Shown piece by piece: positions 34,220 through 44,294 of a DNA stretch of 64,000 bases. The notes under the pieces are model-generated. The model worked only from the letters and a program-made list of their open reading frames with translations, was not told the DNA's origin and ran no database searches. How positions within the stretch are numbered: the stretch's first letter is position 1; each line of letters begins with the position of its first letter. The stretch is from Arthrobacter sp. 35W. GTDB taxonomy: Bacteria > Actinomycetota > Actinomycetes > Actinomycetales > Micrococcaceae. The DNA lies in NCBI RefSeq assembly GCF_000482545.1, contig NZ_KI519455.1, positions 1,611,247 through 1,675,246 of the forward strand. Direction: 5' to 3'. Position numbers and translations under genes: made by a program.

Positions 34220-36076
34220 TTAGCTGTGGGCGAGGGTGCTGGGGCTGAGCTCGGAGGCGTCGGCGTGGCACATGATCTGGTGGCCTTCGCTGACGCGGAT
34301 GGCCGGCGGCGCCTTGGTGCGGCAGACGTCCCGCACCAGCGGGCAGCGGCTGGCGTAGGGGCAGCCGAATTCCGGCGGCGCGGCCGGGATCTCGTCCTTG
34401 ACGTTGCGGGGCTTGGCGTCGTGGTCGTCGCCGAGCTCGATCACCGAGTCCAGCAGGAGGCGGGTGTAGGGGTGGGACGTTTCGGAGAAGATGGCTTCCA
34501 CCGTACCCTCCTCCACCACGCGGCCCAGATACAGCACCACCACGCGGTCCGCCACCGCCCGCACCACCGCGAGGTCGTGCGTGATGAACAGGAAGCCGAT
34601 GCCCTTGTCCCGGCTCATGGTGTCCATCAGGCGCAGGATGGAGGACTGCACCGAGACATCGAGCGCCGAGACGATCTCATCCGCCAGCACCAGGGAGGGG
34701 CCGGCCGCGATGGCACGGGCAATGCCCACGCGCTGGCGCTGGCCGCCGGAGAGCTGGCCCGGCAGCCGCTGGGCAAAACCGAGGGGCAGGTCCACCTCCG
34801 CCAAGGACTGCGCCACCGTGGTCTTCTTGATGCCGAAGAGCTGCAGCGGACGGGCAATGGCGGCGTGCACCGTCTTGCGCGGGTTCAGCGAGGTGTCGGC
34901 GTTCTGGAAGATCAGCTGCACCGCCTGCCGGATCCCCTTGGGGCGCGCGGACACGGTGCGGGCCAGATCCGCTCCGCCGGCGAGGACCATCGTCCCGGCC
35001 TCGGTGCGCTGCAGGCCGGCGATGGCGTTGGCGATGGTGGATTTTCCGGAGCCGGATTCACCCACCAATGCCACGATCTCGGAGGCGTTGACGTCGAAGC
35101 TGACACCCTGGACGGTGGGGCCCGTGCCCGGAACCGGCCGGCGCCGGTAGTCAATGGAGAGGTCGCGGACCTGCAGCACCGGGGGAGTGCCCGACGGCGC
35201 CGTGCGGACGTAGACCTCGCGCTCGCCGGTCGACTGGATCCCGGCGTCGATGGCGGCGGTGTCCATGCTGGGCGGGATGCCGGGGACGTCCACGCGCGGG
35301 ACGCTGTAGACGAGCCCCTGCGTGTAGGGGTGCTGCGGCTGGGCCAGCACCCGGCGGGTGGCCCCCGATTCCACGATCCGCCCCTCGCGGAGCACGGCGA
35401 TGTCGGTGCACATCTTGTCGATGACACCCAGATCGTGGCTGACCAGCACCATGGACATGTTCAGGGTCTGCTGCAGATCCGCCAGCACATCCAGGATGGC
35501 GGCCTGCGTGACGACGTCGAGCCCGGTGGTCGGCTCGTCGAGGACCAGCAGGGCGGGGTTGGCGGCCACGGCCATGGCGATGCCGATGCGCTGCTGCTGG
35601 CCGCCGGAGAACTGGTGCGGGTACTTGCCCAGGGCCTGGGCAGGGTTGGGCAGGCGGACCAGGCGCAGCAGCTCCTCGGCCCGGGCCCGCTTGGCCGCGC
35701 GGTCCATGCCCGGGGTGTGCAGGGACTCGGCGATCTGGTCCATAATGCGCATGGTGGGGGTCAGGGCGCTGCCGGCGTTCTGCGGCACCAGGGCGACGTC
35801 GTTGCGGCGCAGCTGGCGCAGGGCCGGGGCCGGCAGGGCGAACACGTCCTGCCCCGCCACCTCAACGGTGCCTTTGGAGATGAACGAGCCGCTGCGCAGG
35901 GCGCCAAGGAAGGTGCTGGCGAGGGTGGACTTTCCGGAGCCGGATTCGCCCACCAGCCCCAGGGTGCGGCCGCGCTCCAGGCGCAGGGAGATGTCCTTCA
36001 GGACGTCCACCTTCAGGCCGCCGGAGGTGTAGGAGACGCTCAGGTTGTTGACACTGACAATGGTTGCATCGCTCAT
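34220..36076 (-). CDS. Fused dipeptide/oligopeptide ABC ATPase (DppD-DppF type)
   Basis: A 618-residue protein with two complete nucleotide-binding domains. Domain 1: Walker A GESGSGKST near residue 40-48, signature FSGGQQQRIGIAMA, Walker B LLVLDEPTTG. Domain 2: Walker A GESGSGKST near residue 351, signature LSGGQRQRVGIARA, Walker B LVLADEIVSALD. The C terminus ends with the oligopeptide-ATPase Cys-containing tail (FGCPYASRCPLV), suggesting a [4Fe-4S] or structural motif of this ATPase subgroup. Its start overlaps the stop of the upstream permease by one base (TAATG). Confidence 0.94.
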   Translation of the reverse strand: MSDATIVSVNNLSVSYTSGGLKVDVLKDISLRLERGRTLGLVGESGSGKSTLASTFLGALRSGSFISKGTVEVAGQDVFALPAPALRQLRRNDVALVPQNAGSALTPTMRIMDQIAESLHTPGMDRAAKRARAEELLRLVRLPNPAQALGKYPHQFSGGQQQRIGIAMAVAANPALLVLDEPTTGLDVVTQAAILDVLADLQQTLNMSMVLVSHDLGVIDKMCTDIAVLREGRIVESGATRRVLAQPQHPYTQGLVYSVPRVDVPGIPPSMDTAAIDAGIQSTGEREVYVRTAPSGTPPVLQVRDLSIDYRRRPVPGTGPTVQGVSFDVNASEIVALVGESGSGKSTIANAIAGLQRTEAGTMVLAGGADLARTVSARPKGIRQAVQLIFQNADTSLNPRKTVHAAIARPLQLFGIKKTTVAQSLAEVDLPLGFAQRLPGQLSGGQRQRVGIARAIAAGPSLVLADEIVSALDVSVQSSILRLMDTMSRDKGIGFLFITHDLAVVRAVADRVVVLYLGRVVEEGTVEAIFSETSHPYTRLLLDSVIELGDDHDAKPRNVKDEIPAAPPEFGCPYASRCPLVRDVCRTKAPPAIRVSEGHQIMCHADASELSPSTLAHS

Positions 36077-36969
36077 TAGCCCAGCACTTCCTTCATTCGG
36101 TCGACACCAAAGCTCTTCGCCAAGCCGTCGGCGGCCAGGTTGAGGCCCACGATCAGCGTTGCCAGGGCAAGGATCGGGGACAGGGTGGCCCACGGGACCA
36201 CGGCCATCAGATTGCGGTTCTCCGCCACCATGAGCCCCCAGTCCGGCGTCGGCGGATTGGCGCCGAAGCCGAGGAAGGAGAGCGAGCTGATCAGCAGGAC
36301 CACCCAGGAGGCGCGCATGGCGAATTCAACGAGGATGATGTCCAGGACGTTGGGGAACACCTCGCGGACCAGGATGGAGAACATGCCCTCGCCGCGGGCC
36401 TTGGCGGCGGTGATGTAGTCCCTGGGCATCACATCCATGGCTGCGGCGCGGACGATGCGGGTGACGCCGCCGGTGTAGACCACCACCACGGCCAGGATGA
36501 TGACCCAGGGGCCGGAGCCGAAGACAGTGACGATGACCAGCATCGACAGGATGGCCGGCACCGCCAGGACGGAGTCCAGGAAGCGGGAGATGACGTCGTC
36601 CACGATCCCGCCCTTGAAGGCGGCGATCCCGGCGATGGTGGAGCCAAGCACGACGGCGATGGCCGTGGCGCTGAAGCTGATGGCCAGCGCGTACTGGCCG
36701 CCAAAGAGGGTGCGGGCCAGGATGTCCCGCCCGAGGGCGTCGGTGCCCAGCAGGTGCACCCCGCCCGGATTCTCCAGCGGGACCAGGCCGTCGTTGGCCG
36801 TGGGATTGAACGGCGTCAGGACGGGAGCCAGCAGGGCCAGCGCGATGTGCAGGAACACCAGAGCGAAACCGAAGGTGGCCATCCGCGAACGGAGCACCGA
36901 GCGGACCACCCGGCGCAGGGCCCCGGGGGCCGCAGCCACCGGGGCAGGGCTTGCTGTCAATGTGGTCAT
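36076..36969 (-). CDS. Peptide/nickel-type ABC permease (DppC-like)
   Basis: A 297-residue inner-membrane protein with about six helices; the short N-terminal stretch and the first helix (MATFGFALVFLHIALALLAPVL) are typical of DppC/OppC. The cytoplasmic EAA loop is seen as YITAAKARGEGMFSILVREVFPN. It forms the channel with the DppB-like protein encoded just upstream (4-bp overlap) and is powered by the fused ATPase downstream. Confidence 0.93.
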   Translation of the reverse strand: MTTLTASPAPVAAAPGALRRVVRSVLRSRMATFGFALVFLHIALALLAPVLTPFNPTANDGLVPLENPGGVHLLGTDALGRDILARTLFGGQYALAISFSATAIAVVLGSTIAGIAAFKGGIVDDVISRFLDSVLAVPAILSMLVIVTVFGSGPWVIILAVVVVYTGGVTRIVRAAAMDVMPRDYITAAKARGEGMFSILVREVFPNVLDIILVEFAMRASWVVLLISSLSFLGFGANPPTPDWGLMVAENRNLMAVVPWATLSPILALATLIVGLNLAADGLAKSFGVDRMKEVLG

Positions 36970-37922
36970 TTGGCGCTCCTAGGGAACCGCAGCCGGGGAT
37001 TGAGCAGGTGGGCGGCCAGATCGGCCAGCAGATTGCACAGCACGTACGTCAGGGCGCTGAGCACCGTGATCATCAAGATGGTCGGCAGGTCCCGGGTCTG
37101 CACGGAGCGGATCATCAGCGTGCCGATGCCGGGGTAGTTGAAGATGCTCTCGACGACGACGACGCCGCCGATCAGCCAGGCGATGTTCATCGCAATCACG
37201 TTCAGCGTGGGCAGCATGGCACTGGGCAGGATGTGCTTGAAGACCAGCCGGGAGGTGGAGTTTCCCTTCAGCCGGGCCGTCAGGACGAAGTCGCTGTCCA
37301 GCACGTCAATGACGGAGGTGCGCATCATGCGGATGATGTACGCGCTCAGTGCGCACACCAGCGCCGCAGCCGGCAGCCAGATGGAGGGCAGCAGCTCGGC
37401 CAGGCTGGCATCCTGCCCCGCCACCACCACCGCGGGGAAGATCGGGATGTAGATGGAGAAGAGCAGCACCAGCACTGTGGCCACCACGAACTCCGGCACA
37501 CTCATGCCGACCAGGGCCAGTGTGGAGATGGTGGCATCGGGCCACTTGTCCCGGAACAGCCCGGCCAGCAGGCCCAGCACCACGGAGAGCGTGATGCCCA
37601 CCAGGATGGTGACGGCGGCCAGCAGCGAGGTGTTCAGCAGCGCCCGCCCCACCTCCGCGCCGACGCTCTTGCCATCCAGCAGCGAGGTGCCAAAGTCGCC
37701 GGTGAAGGCGCCGCCGAGCCAGGAGAAGAAGCGGGAAATGGCCGGCTCATCCAGGCCCAGCTGGCTGCGCAGGGTGGCCACGGCTTCGGGGGTCGCGTTC
37801 TGCCCCAGGATCTGGGTGGCTGCGTCCCCGGGCAGGGACTGGATGGCCGTGAACACCAGGATCGTGGACAGCAGCACCGTCACGAGGGACCAGCCCACGC
37901 GTTTGGCGAAGAGTGAAATCAT
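36966..37922 (-). CDS. Peptide/nickel-type ABC permease (DppB-like)
   Basis: A 318-residue inner-membrane permease starting with the DppB/OppB-type N terminus (FAKRVGWSLVTVLLSTILVFTAIQSLPGD) and bearing the EAA-like loop DFVLTARLKGNSTSRLVFKHILPSA. Around six helices. It overlaps the substrate-binding gene and the second permease by 4 bp each, showing tight translational coupling. Confidence 0.93.
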   Translation of the reverse strand: MISLFAKRVGWSLVTVLLSTILVFTAIQSLPGDAATQILGQNATPEAVATLRSQLGLDEPAISRFFSWLGGAFTGDFGTSLLDGKSVGAEVGRALLNTSLLAAVTILVGITLSVVLGLLAGLFRDKWPDATISTLALVGMSVPEFVVATVLVLLFSIYIPIFPAVVVAGQDASLAELLPSIWLPAAALVCALSAYIIRMMRTSVIDVLDSDFVLTARLKGNSTSRLVFKHILPSAMLPTLNVIAMNIAWLIGGVVVVESIFNYPGIGTLMIRSVQTRDLPTILMITVLSALTYVLCNLLADLAAHLLNPRLRFPRSAK

Positions 37923-39499
37923 CGTCCCGCCTCAAATCCAATGTTGATGTAGTCGAACTCGAAACCGTGCTCGTTGTAATTGACCACCCTCTGGCTGATC
38001 CCCACCAGGCGGTCGGAGAAGAAGGGGGTGAGGGATCCGCCGTCGTCCACCAGAATCCTCTGGGCATCCTGGTAGAGCGTCTTGCGTTTGGCGTCGTCCA
38101 CCGTGGCGCGGGCCGTGGCCAGCGTCTGGTCGAAGAGGGGGTTGGAGTAGGCCGTCTCGTTGTAGGAGGAGCCCGTGGAGAAGATCTGGCCCAGCAACTG
38201 GTCGATGGGCCGGCCGGTGTACCAGTACGTGGTCATCAGCGGCTTCTGCATCCAGATTTCCGAGTAGTAGGAGTCCGCGGAGGCATTGGTCACCGTGAGG
38301 TTGATGTTGGCATCCTTCATGGAGCCCTGCAGCGCCAGCGCCAGCGGGGTCAGCACCGGATCGTACGTGGAGGTGTAGATCGGCACATCGAAGGAATCGA
38401 AGCCGGCCTGCTTCAGCAGGGACTTGGACTTCTCCGGGTCGTAGTCCAGCCCATAGTCCAGGTAGTAGGCCTGGCTGGGCGGCACCGGATTGTTGTGTGC
38501 CACCGTCCCGTAGCCCTGGACCGCCAGCTTCATCACCAGGGCTGGGTCGTAGGCGTGCGCCATGGCCTGGCGGACCAGCGGATTGCGGAACTGCTCGCTT
38601 GTATTGAGCATCGGCACCGGGTACCACTGGGCATTGGACACCGTGGACACCGTGGCGACCCGGGAGGTGGAGACCATCCGGGCGGTGGCGTAGTCCAGGT
38701 TGGTCTGGGACACCAGGTCCACCTGGCCGGCCAGCAGGGCGTTCACCCTCGCCTGTGTGTCGGCGATGGAGGAGAACTCGATGGCATCCACCGTGGGCGC
38801 CTGGCCGAAGTAGTGCGGATTGCGCACCACGGATCCCGGTCCGGCGGCCCGGAAGGAGCGCAGCATGAACGGACCGGTGCCGACGCCGGTGGCGCCAATG
38901 GTGGCCGCCGATCCGGCCGGGATGATGTAGCAGTTGTAGCCCGTGAGCAGGCTGGCAAACTCGGCATTGGGCGAGGACAGCGCGAAGACCACCGTGTCCG
39001 CCGTGGGGGTGCTGATGGATTCCGGCCCCACGAACGGGGACAGCACGCCGGCCTGCGGGGACTTGGTGGCCGGGTCCAGGATGTGCGCGATGCTGTAGGC
39101 CACGTCGGCCGAGGTCAGCGGCATGCCGTTGTGCCAGCCCACGTCACTGCGCAGGGTGAAGGTCCAGGTCAGAGCGTCCGGGGTCTGCTCCCACGACGAC
39201 GCCAGGTCCGGCAGGATCTCGCCCGCCGGGGACAGCTTCACCAGGCGGTTGTAGAGGGCGCCGAGGTACTCGTAGGCGGACAGCGAGCTGGCCGGATCGA
39301 GCGTTTCGGCCTTGGATGCCGGCGGCCGCGCAATCCGCAGTGTGCCACCCGGGGCGGCCGCGCCCTGCCGCGGCGGGCCCATGGCTCCGGGGTTGGGCTG
39401 CAGTGCGCAGCCACCGAGCAGAGCGGGTCCCAGTACGGCGGCGGCAGTGCCCAACAGAAGGTTCCTTCTGGACAGCACCCTCCCGGGCAGGGCTTGCAT
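37919..39499 (-). CDS. ABC substrate-binding lipoprotein (SBP family 5)
   Basis: A 526-residue lipoprotein that captures the ligand outside the membrane for the ABC importer. The N terminus has a twin-Arg-like SRRNLLLG stretch, a hydrophobic core and the lipobox LLGGC near residue 30. The mature part shows family-5 blocks such as TLDPASSLSAYEYLGALYN and DLASSWEQTPDALTWTFTLRSDVGWHNG. Several in-frame starts exist (39547, 39511, 39499); 39499 follows GGGTGGATC and fits the signal length. First gene of a six-gene operon. Confidence 0.92.
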   Translation of the reverse strand: MQALPGRVLSRRNLLLGTAAAVLGPALLGGCALQPNPGAMGPPRQGAAAPGGTLRIARPPASKAETLDPASSLSAYEYLGALYNRLVKLSPAGEILPDLASSWEQTPDALTWTFTLRSDVGWHNGMPLTSADVAYSIAHILDPATKSPQAGVLSPFVGPESISTPTADTVVFALSSPNAEFASLLTGYNCYIIPAGSAATIGATGVGTGPFMLRSFRAAGPGSVVRNPHYFGQAPTVDAIEFSSIADTQARVNALLAGQVDLVSQTNLDYATARMVSTSRVATVSTVSNAQWYPVPMLNTSEQFRNPLVRQAMAHAYDPALVMKLAVQGYGTVAHNNPVPPSQAYYLDYGLDYDPEKSKSLLKQAGFDSFDVPIYTSTYDPVLTPLALALQGSMKDANINLTVTNASADSYYSEIWMQKPLMTTYWYTGRPIDQLLGQIFSTGSSYNETAYSNPLFDQTLATARATVDDAKRKTLYQDAQRILVDDGGSLTPFFSDRLVGISQRVVNYNEHGFEFDYINIGFEAGR

Positions 39500-39657
39500 T
39501 GATCCACCCATGATGAGCGTCCACATCCTTCGAGTATTTTGCTTCACCGAACGATCTAATTGTTGTAGTGTACGAATAACTTCTTGTGGACATCAATAGG
39601 TGCCCAGAACATTTCTTGGCCGGCTACCGCTGACGGTCCAATCGAAAGGTGGCGCCC
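39500..39657. other. AT-richer divergent promoter region (ABC operon / EamA)
   Basis: 158 bp between the substrate-binding protein and EamA genes. It is clearly AT-richer than its surroundings around 39530-39600, which suggests promoters for both sides and a site for the operon's TetR regulator. I did not find a strong perfect palindrome; GTA-GTG-TAC near 39566-39574 is the best short one. Confidence 0.4.
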
Positions 39658-40575
39658 GTGTGGCGATGGCTTCGCCGGCCCGATGTCCTCATGGTTCTGG
39701 CCTCTGCGCCGACCTATGTGACAACCCGGGAAGCGCTCAAGGTGTTGGACCCGCAGACGCTGACCCCGCTGCGGTTTCTGGGCTCCGCCGCCGTGCTGGG
39801 AATCTTCCTGCTGCTCCGCCGCCAGCGCCTTCAACTGCGCTGGCGCGACGCCCCGAGGATGGGCCTGGCCGCCCTGCTGGGCTACGCGGGCTATGGGCTG
39901 CTGCTGAACATGGGCCAGGAAACGGTGCCCGCCGGGACCACCAGCCTGCTGCTGAACCTGTCCCCGGTCTTTGCCTTTGTCCTGGGCTATGTGGTGCTGC
40001 GCGAGCGGACCACCGGGATGGGCTACCTGGGGATGGGGGTCGCCGTCGTCGGCGTCGCGGTCATCACCCTCGGTGACGGCATCGGCGGTGTGGGCGGGTT
40101 CAACGCCAGCGCCCTGTACATTGTGGCCGCCGCCCTGCTGCTGGCCGTCTTCCTGATCGTGCAGCAGCCGCTGTTCAAGCGGCTGGGCGCCGCGGAGGTG
40201 GCCTTCTGGGGCAGCCTGGTGGGCGGGCTCGCGACCCTGCCGACGGCGAATCCCCTGGCGGGTGCCGCCGGCGCCGGTGACCTGGCCGGCGCCGGGCCGG
40301 CGTTCTGGGCCGCGCTGGTGGTCCTCATCGTGGTCAGCACCGCGTTGGCGTACGGTTTCTGGAATGTGTCGCTCGCCGGCACCAGCGTGGCGGCCGGCGG
40401 ATCGCTGCTCTACGTTGTCCCGGTCTTCTCGCTCCTGCTGGGCTGGCTGCTGCTGGCCGAAGTACCCAGCGCCGCCGCCATGGTGGGCGGAGCCATCGCC
40501 CTCACCGGAGTGGTCCTGCTCAACCGGGCCGCCAAGACCTACATCCCCACCGTTGAATTGGAGGCCGCCCGATGA
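39658..40575 (+). CDS. EamA family (DMT) transporter
   Basis: A 305-residue ten-helix drug/metabolite exporter made of two EamA repeats: the first with TYVTTREALKVLDPQTLTPLRFLGSAAVLG and VPAGTTSLLLNLSPVFAFVLGYVVLRERTTG, the second with SLAGTSVAAGGSLLYVVPVFSLLLGWLLLAEVPS. Substrate unknown. The GTG at 39658 has AAAGGTGG 6 bp upstream; a GTG at 39649 is an alternative. It overlaps the GAF gene by 4 bp. Confidence 0.88.
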   Translation: MWRWLRRPDVLMVLASAPTYVTTREALKVLDPQTLTPLRFLGSAAVLGIFLLLRRQRLQLRWRDAPRMGLAALLGYAGYGLLLNMGQETVPAGTTSLLLNLSPVFAFVLGYVVLRERTTGMGYLGMGVAVVGVAVITLGDGIGGVGGFNASALYIVAAALLLAVFLIVQQPLFKRLGAAEVAFWGSLVGGLATLPTANPLAGAAGAGDLAGAGPAFWAALVVLIVVSTALAYGFWNVSLAGTSVAAGGSLLYVVPVFSLLLGWLLLAEVPSAAAMVGGAIALTGVVLLNRAAKTYIPTVELEAAR

Positions 40576-41069
40576 CCAGCTCCCCGCAGGTGGTTGAAGA
40601 CATCATCCCCGTCGGCCTGCCGCCGGGTGCCGCTGCGGAGCTGGCGCACATCGCCGGGGAAGCGGGTGCCCAGGTGGGTGCCCGTCTGGTGACGGTGTCG
40701 CTGTGGCGCGCCGGATCCCGGGACCTGGTGCGCGTACATTCCTCCCGGCCGGAGGTCTACGCCGTCGGCGGCATTTCCCGCGTGCTGGGTGCCGAGTGGC
40801 TCCAGCGCTGCGTGGAGGACCAGGAGTCCTATCTGGCGGAGGATGAAGCAGCCGTGAATTCGGATGCCTTCGAGCACCACGATGTGCTGGCCGCCCTCCA
40901 GCTGTCCGCAGCCGTCAACGCCGTCGTCGTGGACAACGGCAGCTTTCTGGGCTGCCTGAACCTGCTGGACGGGGCCGGACGCTATACGGCGCAGAGCGTG
41001 GCCCTGGCGGAGTCCTACGCGGCCCAGTTGGCCGCCGTCCTGCGGAGGATTCCCCACCCCCGCGGGTGA
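40572..41069 (+). CDS. GAF domain protein
   Basis: A 165-residue protein consisting of a single GAF-type sensor domain: ELAHIAGEAGAQVGARLVTVSLW, the central helix and strand with SAAVNAVVVDNGSFLGCLNLLD, and a C-terminal helix ESYAAQLAAVLRRI. No output domain is attached, so it would act as a small-molecule binder or by partner contact. The start overlaps the EamA stop (ATGA), pointing to a shared role such as sensing the exported compound. Confidence 0.75.
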   Translation: MTSSPQVVEDIIPVGLPPGAAAELAHIAGEAGAQVGARLVTVSLWRAGSRDLVRVHSSRPEVYAVGGISRVLGAEWLQRCVEDQESYLAEDEAAVNSDAFEHHDVLAALQLSAAVNAVVVDNGSFLGCLNLLDGAGRYTAQSVALAESYAAQLAAVLRRIPHPRG

Positions 41070-41131
41070 ACAAACGTGAACACCTCCCGCCCCACATAGC
41101 GAGACAAATTTCCGCCCCCGCGGCAGCCTCG

Positions 41132-41144
41132 GTAGGATCCCTAC
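41132..41144. promoter_or_regulatory. Short palindrome with -10-like TAGGAT before ppc
   Basis: GTAGG-ATC-CCTAC is a perfect 5-bp inverted repeat containing TAGGAT, a plausible -10 element, about 90 bp before the ppc start. The -35 side is weak. Confidence 0.3.
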
Positions 41145-41235
41145 TGGTACGCCCGCGCCCGCGGCCGGACCACCACCGCTATGTATCCAGCGCTGCATAC
41201 GAGCACCAGAATCACCTGACCGTAAGGACTTCTGA

Positions 41236-44085
41236 ATGAGCTCCACTGTGCCCACGCCCGCCGCCAGCCTGACGGCGGAGGCGAGTGCCGCCGTCGAACT
41301 GGCCGCCTCCCTGGATGCCGAGCTGCGCCGCGACGTGCGCCGCGTCAGCACCCTGCTGGGCGAGTCGCTGGTGCGCCAGCACGGCCCCGAACTGCTGGAC
41401 ATGGTGGAGCAGGTCCGCCTGCTGACCAAGGAATCCAAGGAAGCCGCCCGCGGCGAGACCGGCACCGGACCCTGGACCGCGCACGACGTCGCCGAGCAGG
41501 TCCGCGAACTGCTCGCCTCCCTGCCGCTGGAGCAGGCCACCGACCTGGTGCGCGCCTTTGCCTTCTACTTCCATCTGGCCAACGCCGCCGAGCAGGTCAA
41601 CCGCGTCCGTGGGCTGCGCACGCGCCAGGAGAAGGACGGCTGGCTGGCCAAGGCCGTCTCCGACATTGCCGAGCAGGCCGGCCCGCAGGTGCTCCAGGAC
41701 GTCGTCAACGAGCTCGACGTGCGCCCCATCTTCACCGCCCACCCCACCGAGGCCTCGCGCCGCTCCGTGCTGGACAAGATCCGCAAGCTCTCCGACATCC
41801 TGGCCACCTCGACGGAGGAGGGCACCTCCGCCCGCCGCCGCCAGGACCGCGCGCTCGCGGAGATCATCGACCAGATGTGGCAGACCGACGAGCTCCGCCA
41901 GGTCCGGCCCACGCCGATGGATGAGGCCCGCAACGCCATCTACTACCTGAACACCATCCTCACCGATGCCATGCCGGAGATGCTGACCGACTTCTCCGAG
42001 CTGCTGGGCGAGCACGGCGTCACGCTGCCCGCCGACGCCGCACCCCTGCGCTTTGGCTCCTGGATCGGTGGCGACCGCGACGGCAACCCGAACGTGACCT
42101 CCGAGGTCACCCGCGAGGTGCTGGTGCTGCAGAACCAGAACGCCGTGAAGATCAGCATTGCGCTGGTGGACGAGCTGATCTCCACGCTCTCCAACTCCTC
42201 CGCCCTGGCCGGCGCCGACGCCGAGCTGCTGGACTCCATCGAGGTGGATCTGAAGAACCTCCCCGGCATCGACAAGCGCGTCCTGGAGCTCAACGCCCAG
42301 GAACCGTACCGGCTCAAGCTGACCTGCATCAAGGCCAAGCTGCTCAACACCCGCAAGCGCGTGGCCGCGGACAGCTACCACGAGGACGGCCGCGACTACG
42401 AGAGCACTGCCGAGCTCATCGCGGACTTCGAAATGCTGGAGCGTTCGCTGCGCAACAACTCCGCGGCCCTGGTGGCCGACGGCGCGCTGGCCTCCGTGCG
42501 CCGCGCGATCTCCTCCTACGGCCTGCACCTGGCCACCCTGGACATCCGCGAGCATGCCGACCACCACCACGACGCCGTCGGCCAGCTCATCGACCGCATC
42601 GGCGAGCTGGCCGTCCCGTACGCAGACCTCACCCGCGACGAGCGCCTGCGCGTGCTCAGCGGCGAGCTGGCCTCCCGCCGGCCGCTCTCCGGCCACCCGA
42701 TCACGCTCGACGGCGCCGCCAACGGCACCTACGACGTCTTCCGCGTCATCCGCCGGGCCCTGCGCACCTACGGCCCCGACGTCGTCGAGACCTACATCGT
42801 CTCCATGACACGCGGCGCCGACGACGTGCTGGCGCCGGCCGTGCTGGCCCGCGAGGCCGGGCTGGTGTCCCTGCAGGGGGAGAACCGCTACGCCAAGATC
42901 GGCTTCGCCCCGCTGCTGGAGACCGTCGACGAGCTGCGTGCCTCCGCCGAGATCGTGGACCAGCTGCTCTCCGATCCCACCTACCGCGAGCTGGTGCGCC
43001 TGCGCGGCGACGTACAGGAAATCATGCTCGGCTACTCGGACTCCAACAAGGAATCCGGCGTGCTGACCTCCCAGTGGGAGATCCACAAGACCCAGCGCAA
43101 GCTCCGCGATGTGGCGGCCAAGCACGGCGTCAGCGTGCGCCTGTTCCACGGCCGCGGCGGATCCGTGGGCCGCGGTGGTGGACCCACCTACGACGCCATC
43201 CTGGCCCAGCCGAACGGCGTGCTCGAGGGTGCCATCAAGTTCACCGAGCAGGGCGAGGTCATCTCCGACAAGTACTCCCTGCCTGAGCTGGCCCGCGAAA
43301 ACCTCGAGCTCTCGCTGGCCGCCGTCATGCAGGGTTCGGCCCTGCACCGCACCCCGCGCAACTCCGTCAGCGAGCTGGAGACGTACGGGGAGGTCATGGA
43401 GGTCATCTCCGACGCCGCCTTCGCCCAGTACCGCGCCCTGATCGACCACGCGGACCTGCCGGCCTACTTCCTGGCCTCCACCCCGGTGGAGCAGCTGGGC
43501 AGCCTGAACATCGGCTCCCGCCCCTCCAAGCGCCCGGACTCCGGCGCCGGCCTGGGCGGCCTGCGCGCCATCCCGTGGGTGTTCGGCTGGACCCAGTCCC
43601 GCCAGATTGTGCCCGGCTGGTTCGGCGTTGGCTCCGGCCTGAAGGCCGCCCGCGAGGCCGGCCGCACGGAGGAGCTGGTGGCGATGCTGTCCAAGTGGAA
43701 CTTCTTCCGCTCGGTCCTGTCCAATGTCGAGATGACGCTGGCCAAAACGGACATGGACATCGCCGCACACTACGTGGCCACCCTGGTGCCCGCCGAACTG
43801 CGCCACTTGTTCGCCGTCATCCGCGCCGAGTACGAGCTCACCGTGGCCGAGGTGCAGCTGCTCACCGGCGAGGACGAGCTGCTGGACAACCAGCCCACGC
43901 TCAAGCGCGCGCTCTCGGTCCGCGACCAGTACCTGGACCCGATCTCCTACCTGCAGGTGGAGCTGCTGCGCCGCGTCCGCGAAGCGGACGCCGGCATTGC
44001 CAACTCCGAGGTGGATGAGCGCCTGCAGCGCGCCATGCTGATCACCATCAACGGTGTGGCCGCCGGCCTGCGCAACACCGGATAA
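41236..44085 (+). CDS. ppc: Phosphoenolpyruvate carboxylase
   Basis: Carboxylates PEP with bicarbonate to oxaloacetate, the main anaplerotic step on sugars; cytosolic homotetramer. At 949 residues it has the family length. Catalytic His169 is in [22 protein letters not shown], the Lys loop [11 protein letters not shown], the glycine-rich [21 protein letters not shown] and [11 protein letters not shown] follow in order, and the C terminus ends GLRNTG as usual. The ribosome site AAGGA precedes ATG at 41236. Monocistronic with its own terminator. Confidence 0.97.
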   Translation: MSSTVPTPAASLTAEASAAVELAASLDAELRRDVRRVSTLLGESLVRQHGPELLDMVEQVRLLTKESKEAARGETGTGPWTAHDVAEQVRELLASLPLEQATDLVRAFAFYFHLANAAEQVNRVRGLRTRQEKDGWLAKAVSDIAEQAGPQVLQDVVNELDVRPIFTAHPTEASRRSVLDKIRKLSDILATSTEEGTSARRRQDRALAEIIDQMWQTDELRQVRPTPMDEARNAIYYLNTILTDAMPEMLTDFSELLGEHGVTLPADAAPLRFGSWIGGDRDGNPNVTSEVTREVLVLQNQNAVKISIALVDELISTLSNSSALAGADAELLDSIEVDLKNLPGIDKRVLELNAQEPYRLKLTCIKAKLLNTRKRVAADSYHEDGRDYESTAELIADFEMLERSLRNNSAALVADGALASVRRAISSYGLHLATLDIREHADHHHDAVGQLIDRIGELAVPYADLTRDERLRVLSGELASRRPLSGHPITLDGAANGTYDVFRVIRRALRTYGPDVVETYIVSMTRGADDVLAPAVLAREAGLVSLQGENRYAKIGFAPLLETVDELRASAEIVDQLLSDPTYRELVRLRGDVQEIMLGYSDSNKESGVLTSQWEIHKTQRKLRDVAAKHGVSVRLFHGRGGSVGRGGGPTYDAILAQPNGVLEGAIKFTEQGEVISDKYSLPELARENLELSLAAVMQGSALHRTPRNSVSELETYGEVMEVISDAAFAQYRALIDHADLPAYFLASTPVEQLGSLNIGSRPSKRPDSGAGLGGLRAIPWVFGWTQSRQIVPGWFGVGSGLKAAREAGRTEELVAMLSKWNFFRSVLSNVEMTLAKTDMDIAAHYVATLVPAELRHLFAVIRAEYELTVAEVQLLTGEDELLDNQPTLKRALSVRDQYLDPISYLQVELLRRVREADAGIANSEVDERLQRAMLITINGVAAGLRNTG

Positions 44086-44096
44086 ATTTCCACTGC

Positions 44097-44132
44097 AGAA
44101 GGCCCGTGGTGCAGATGCACCACGGGCCTTCT
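44097..44132 (+). terminator. Terminator of ppc
   Basis: A perfect 17-bp stem (44097-44113 with 44116-44132) with a tiny loop, followed by TGCGTTCTTG, 11 bp past the ppc stop codon. Confidence 0.85.
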
Positions 44133-44173
44133 TGCGTTCTTGGCGGGCCCAAGTCTCGCTGAGCCCGACCACT

Positions 44174-44275
44174 GAATCCGGTGATTGAGCGGAGCTTGCG
44201 TAGCCGAAATCCGGTGCGCCGGAAGCGTCCCTACGTCCGGCCGTCGGGTGCGGGAGGTGTCTGCTCCGCTCGACC
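44174..44275. repeat. Dispersed intergenic repeat, copy A
   Basis: About 100 bp sharing its frame with copy B at 50855-50946: GAATCCGGTGATTGAGC, a CCGAAATCCGGTGCG block, and the closing block GGGAGGTGTCTGCTCCGCTC. Both copies lie between genes. It resembles the short intergenic repeats frequent in Arthrobacter genomes. Confidence 0.6.
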
Positions 44276-44294
44276 GGACCGGCAGCGGCCAGTC

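Noticed and set aside
33089-36079. A 996-codon plus-strand frame across the CocE and ABC ATPase genes
   Set aside because: It runs antisense to two clearly recognised genes and crosses their boundary; composition is Gly/His/Arg-rich as in GC-driven shadow frames.
41212-44172. A 986-codon open frame on the minus strand opposite ppc
   Set aside because: It mirrors ppc codon by codon, has no family pattern or ribosome site, and such antisense frames are expected in very GC-rich genes.
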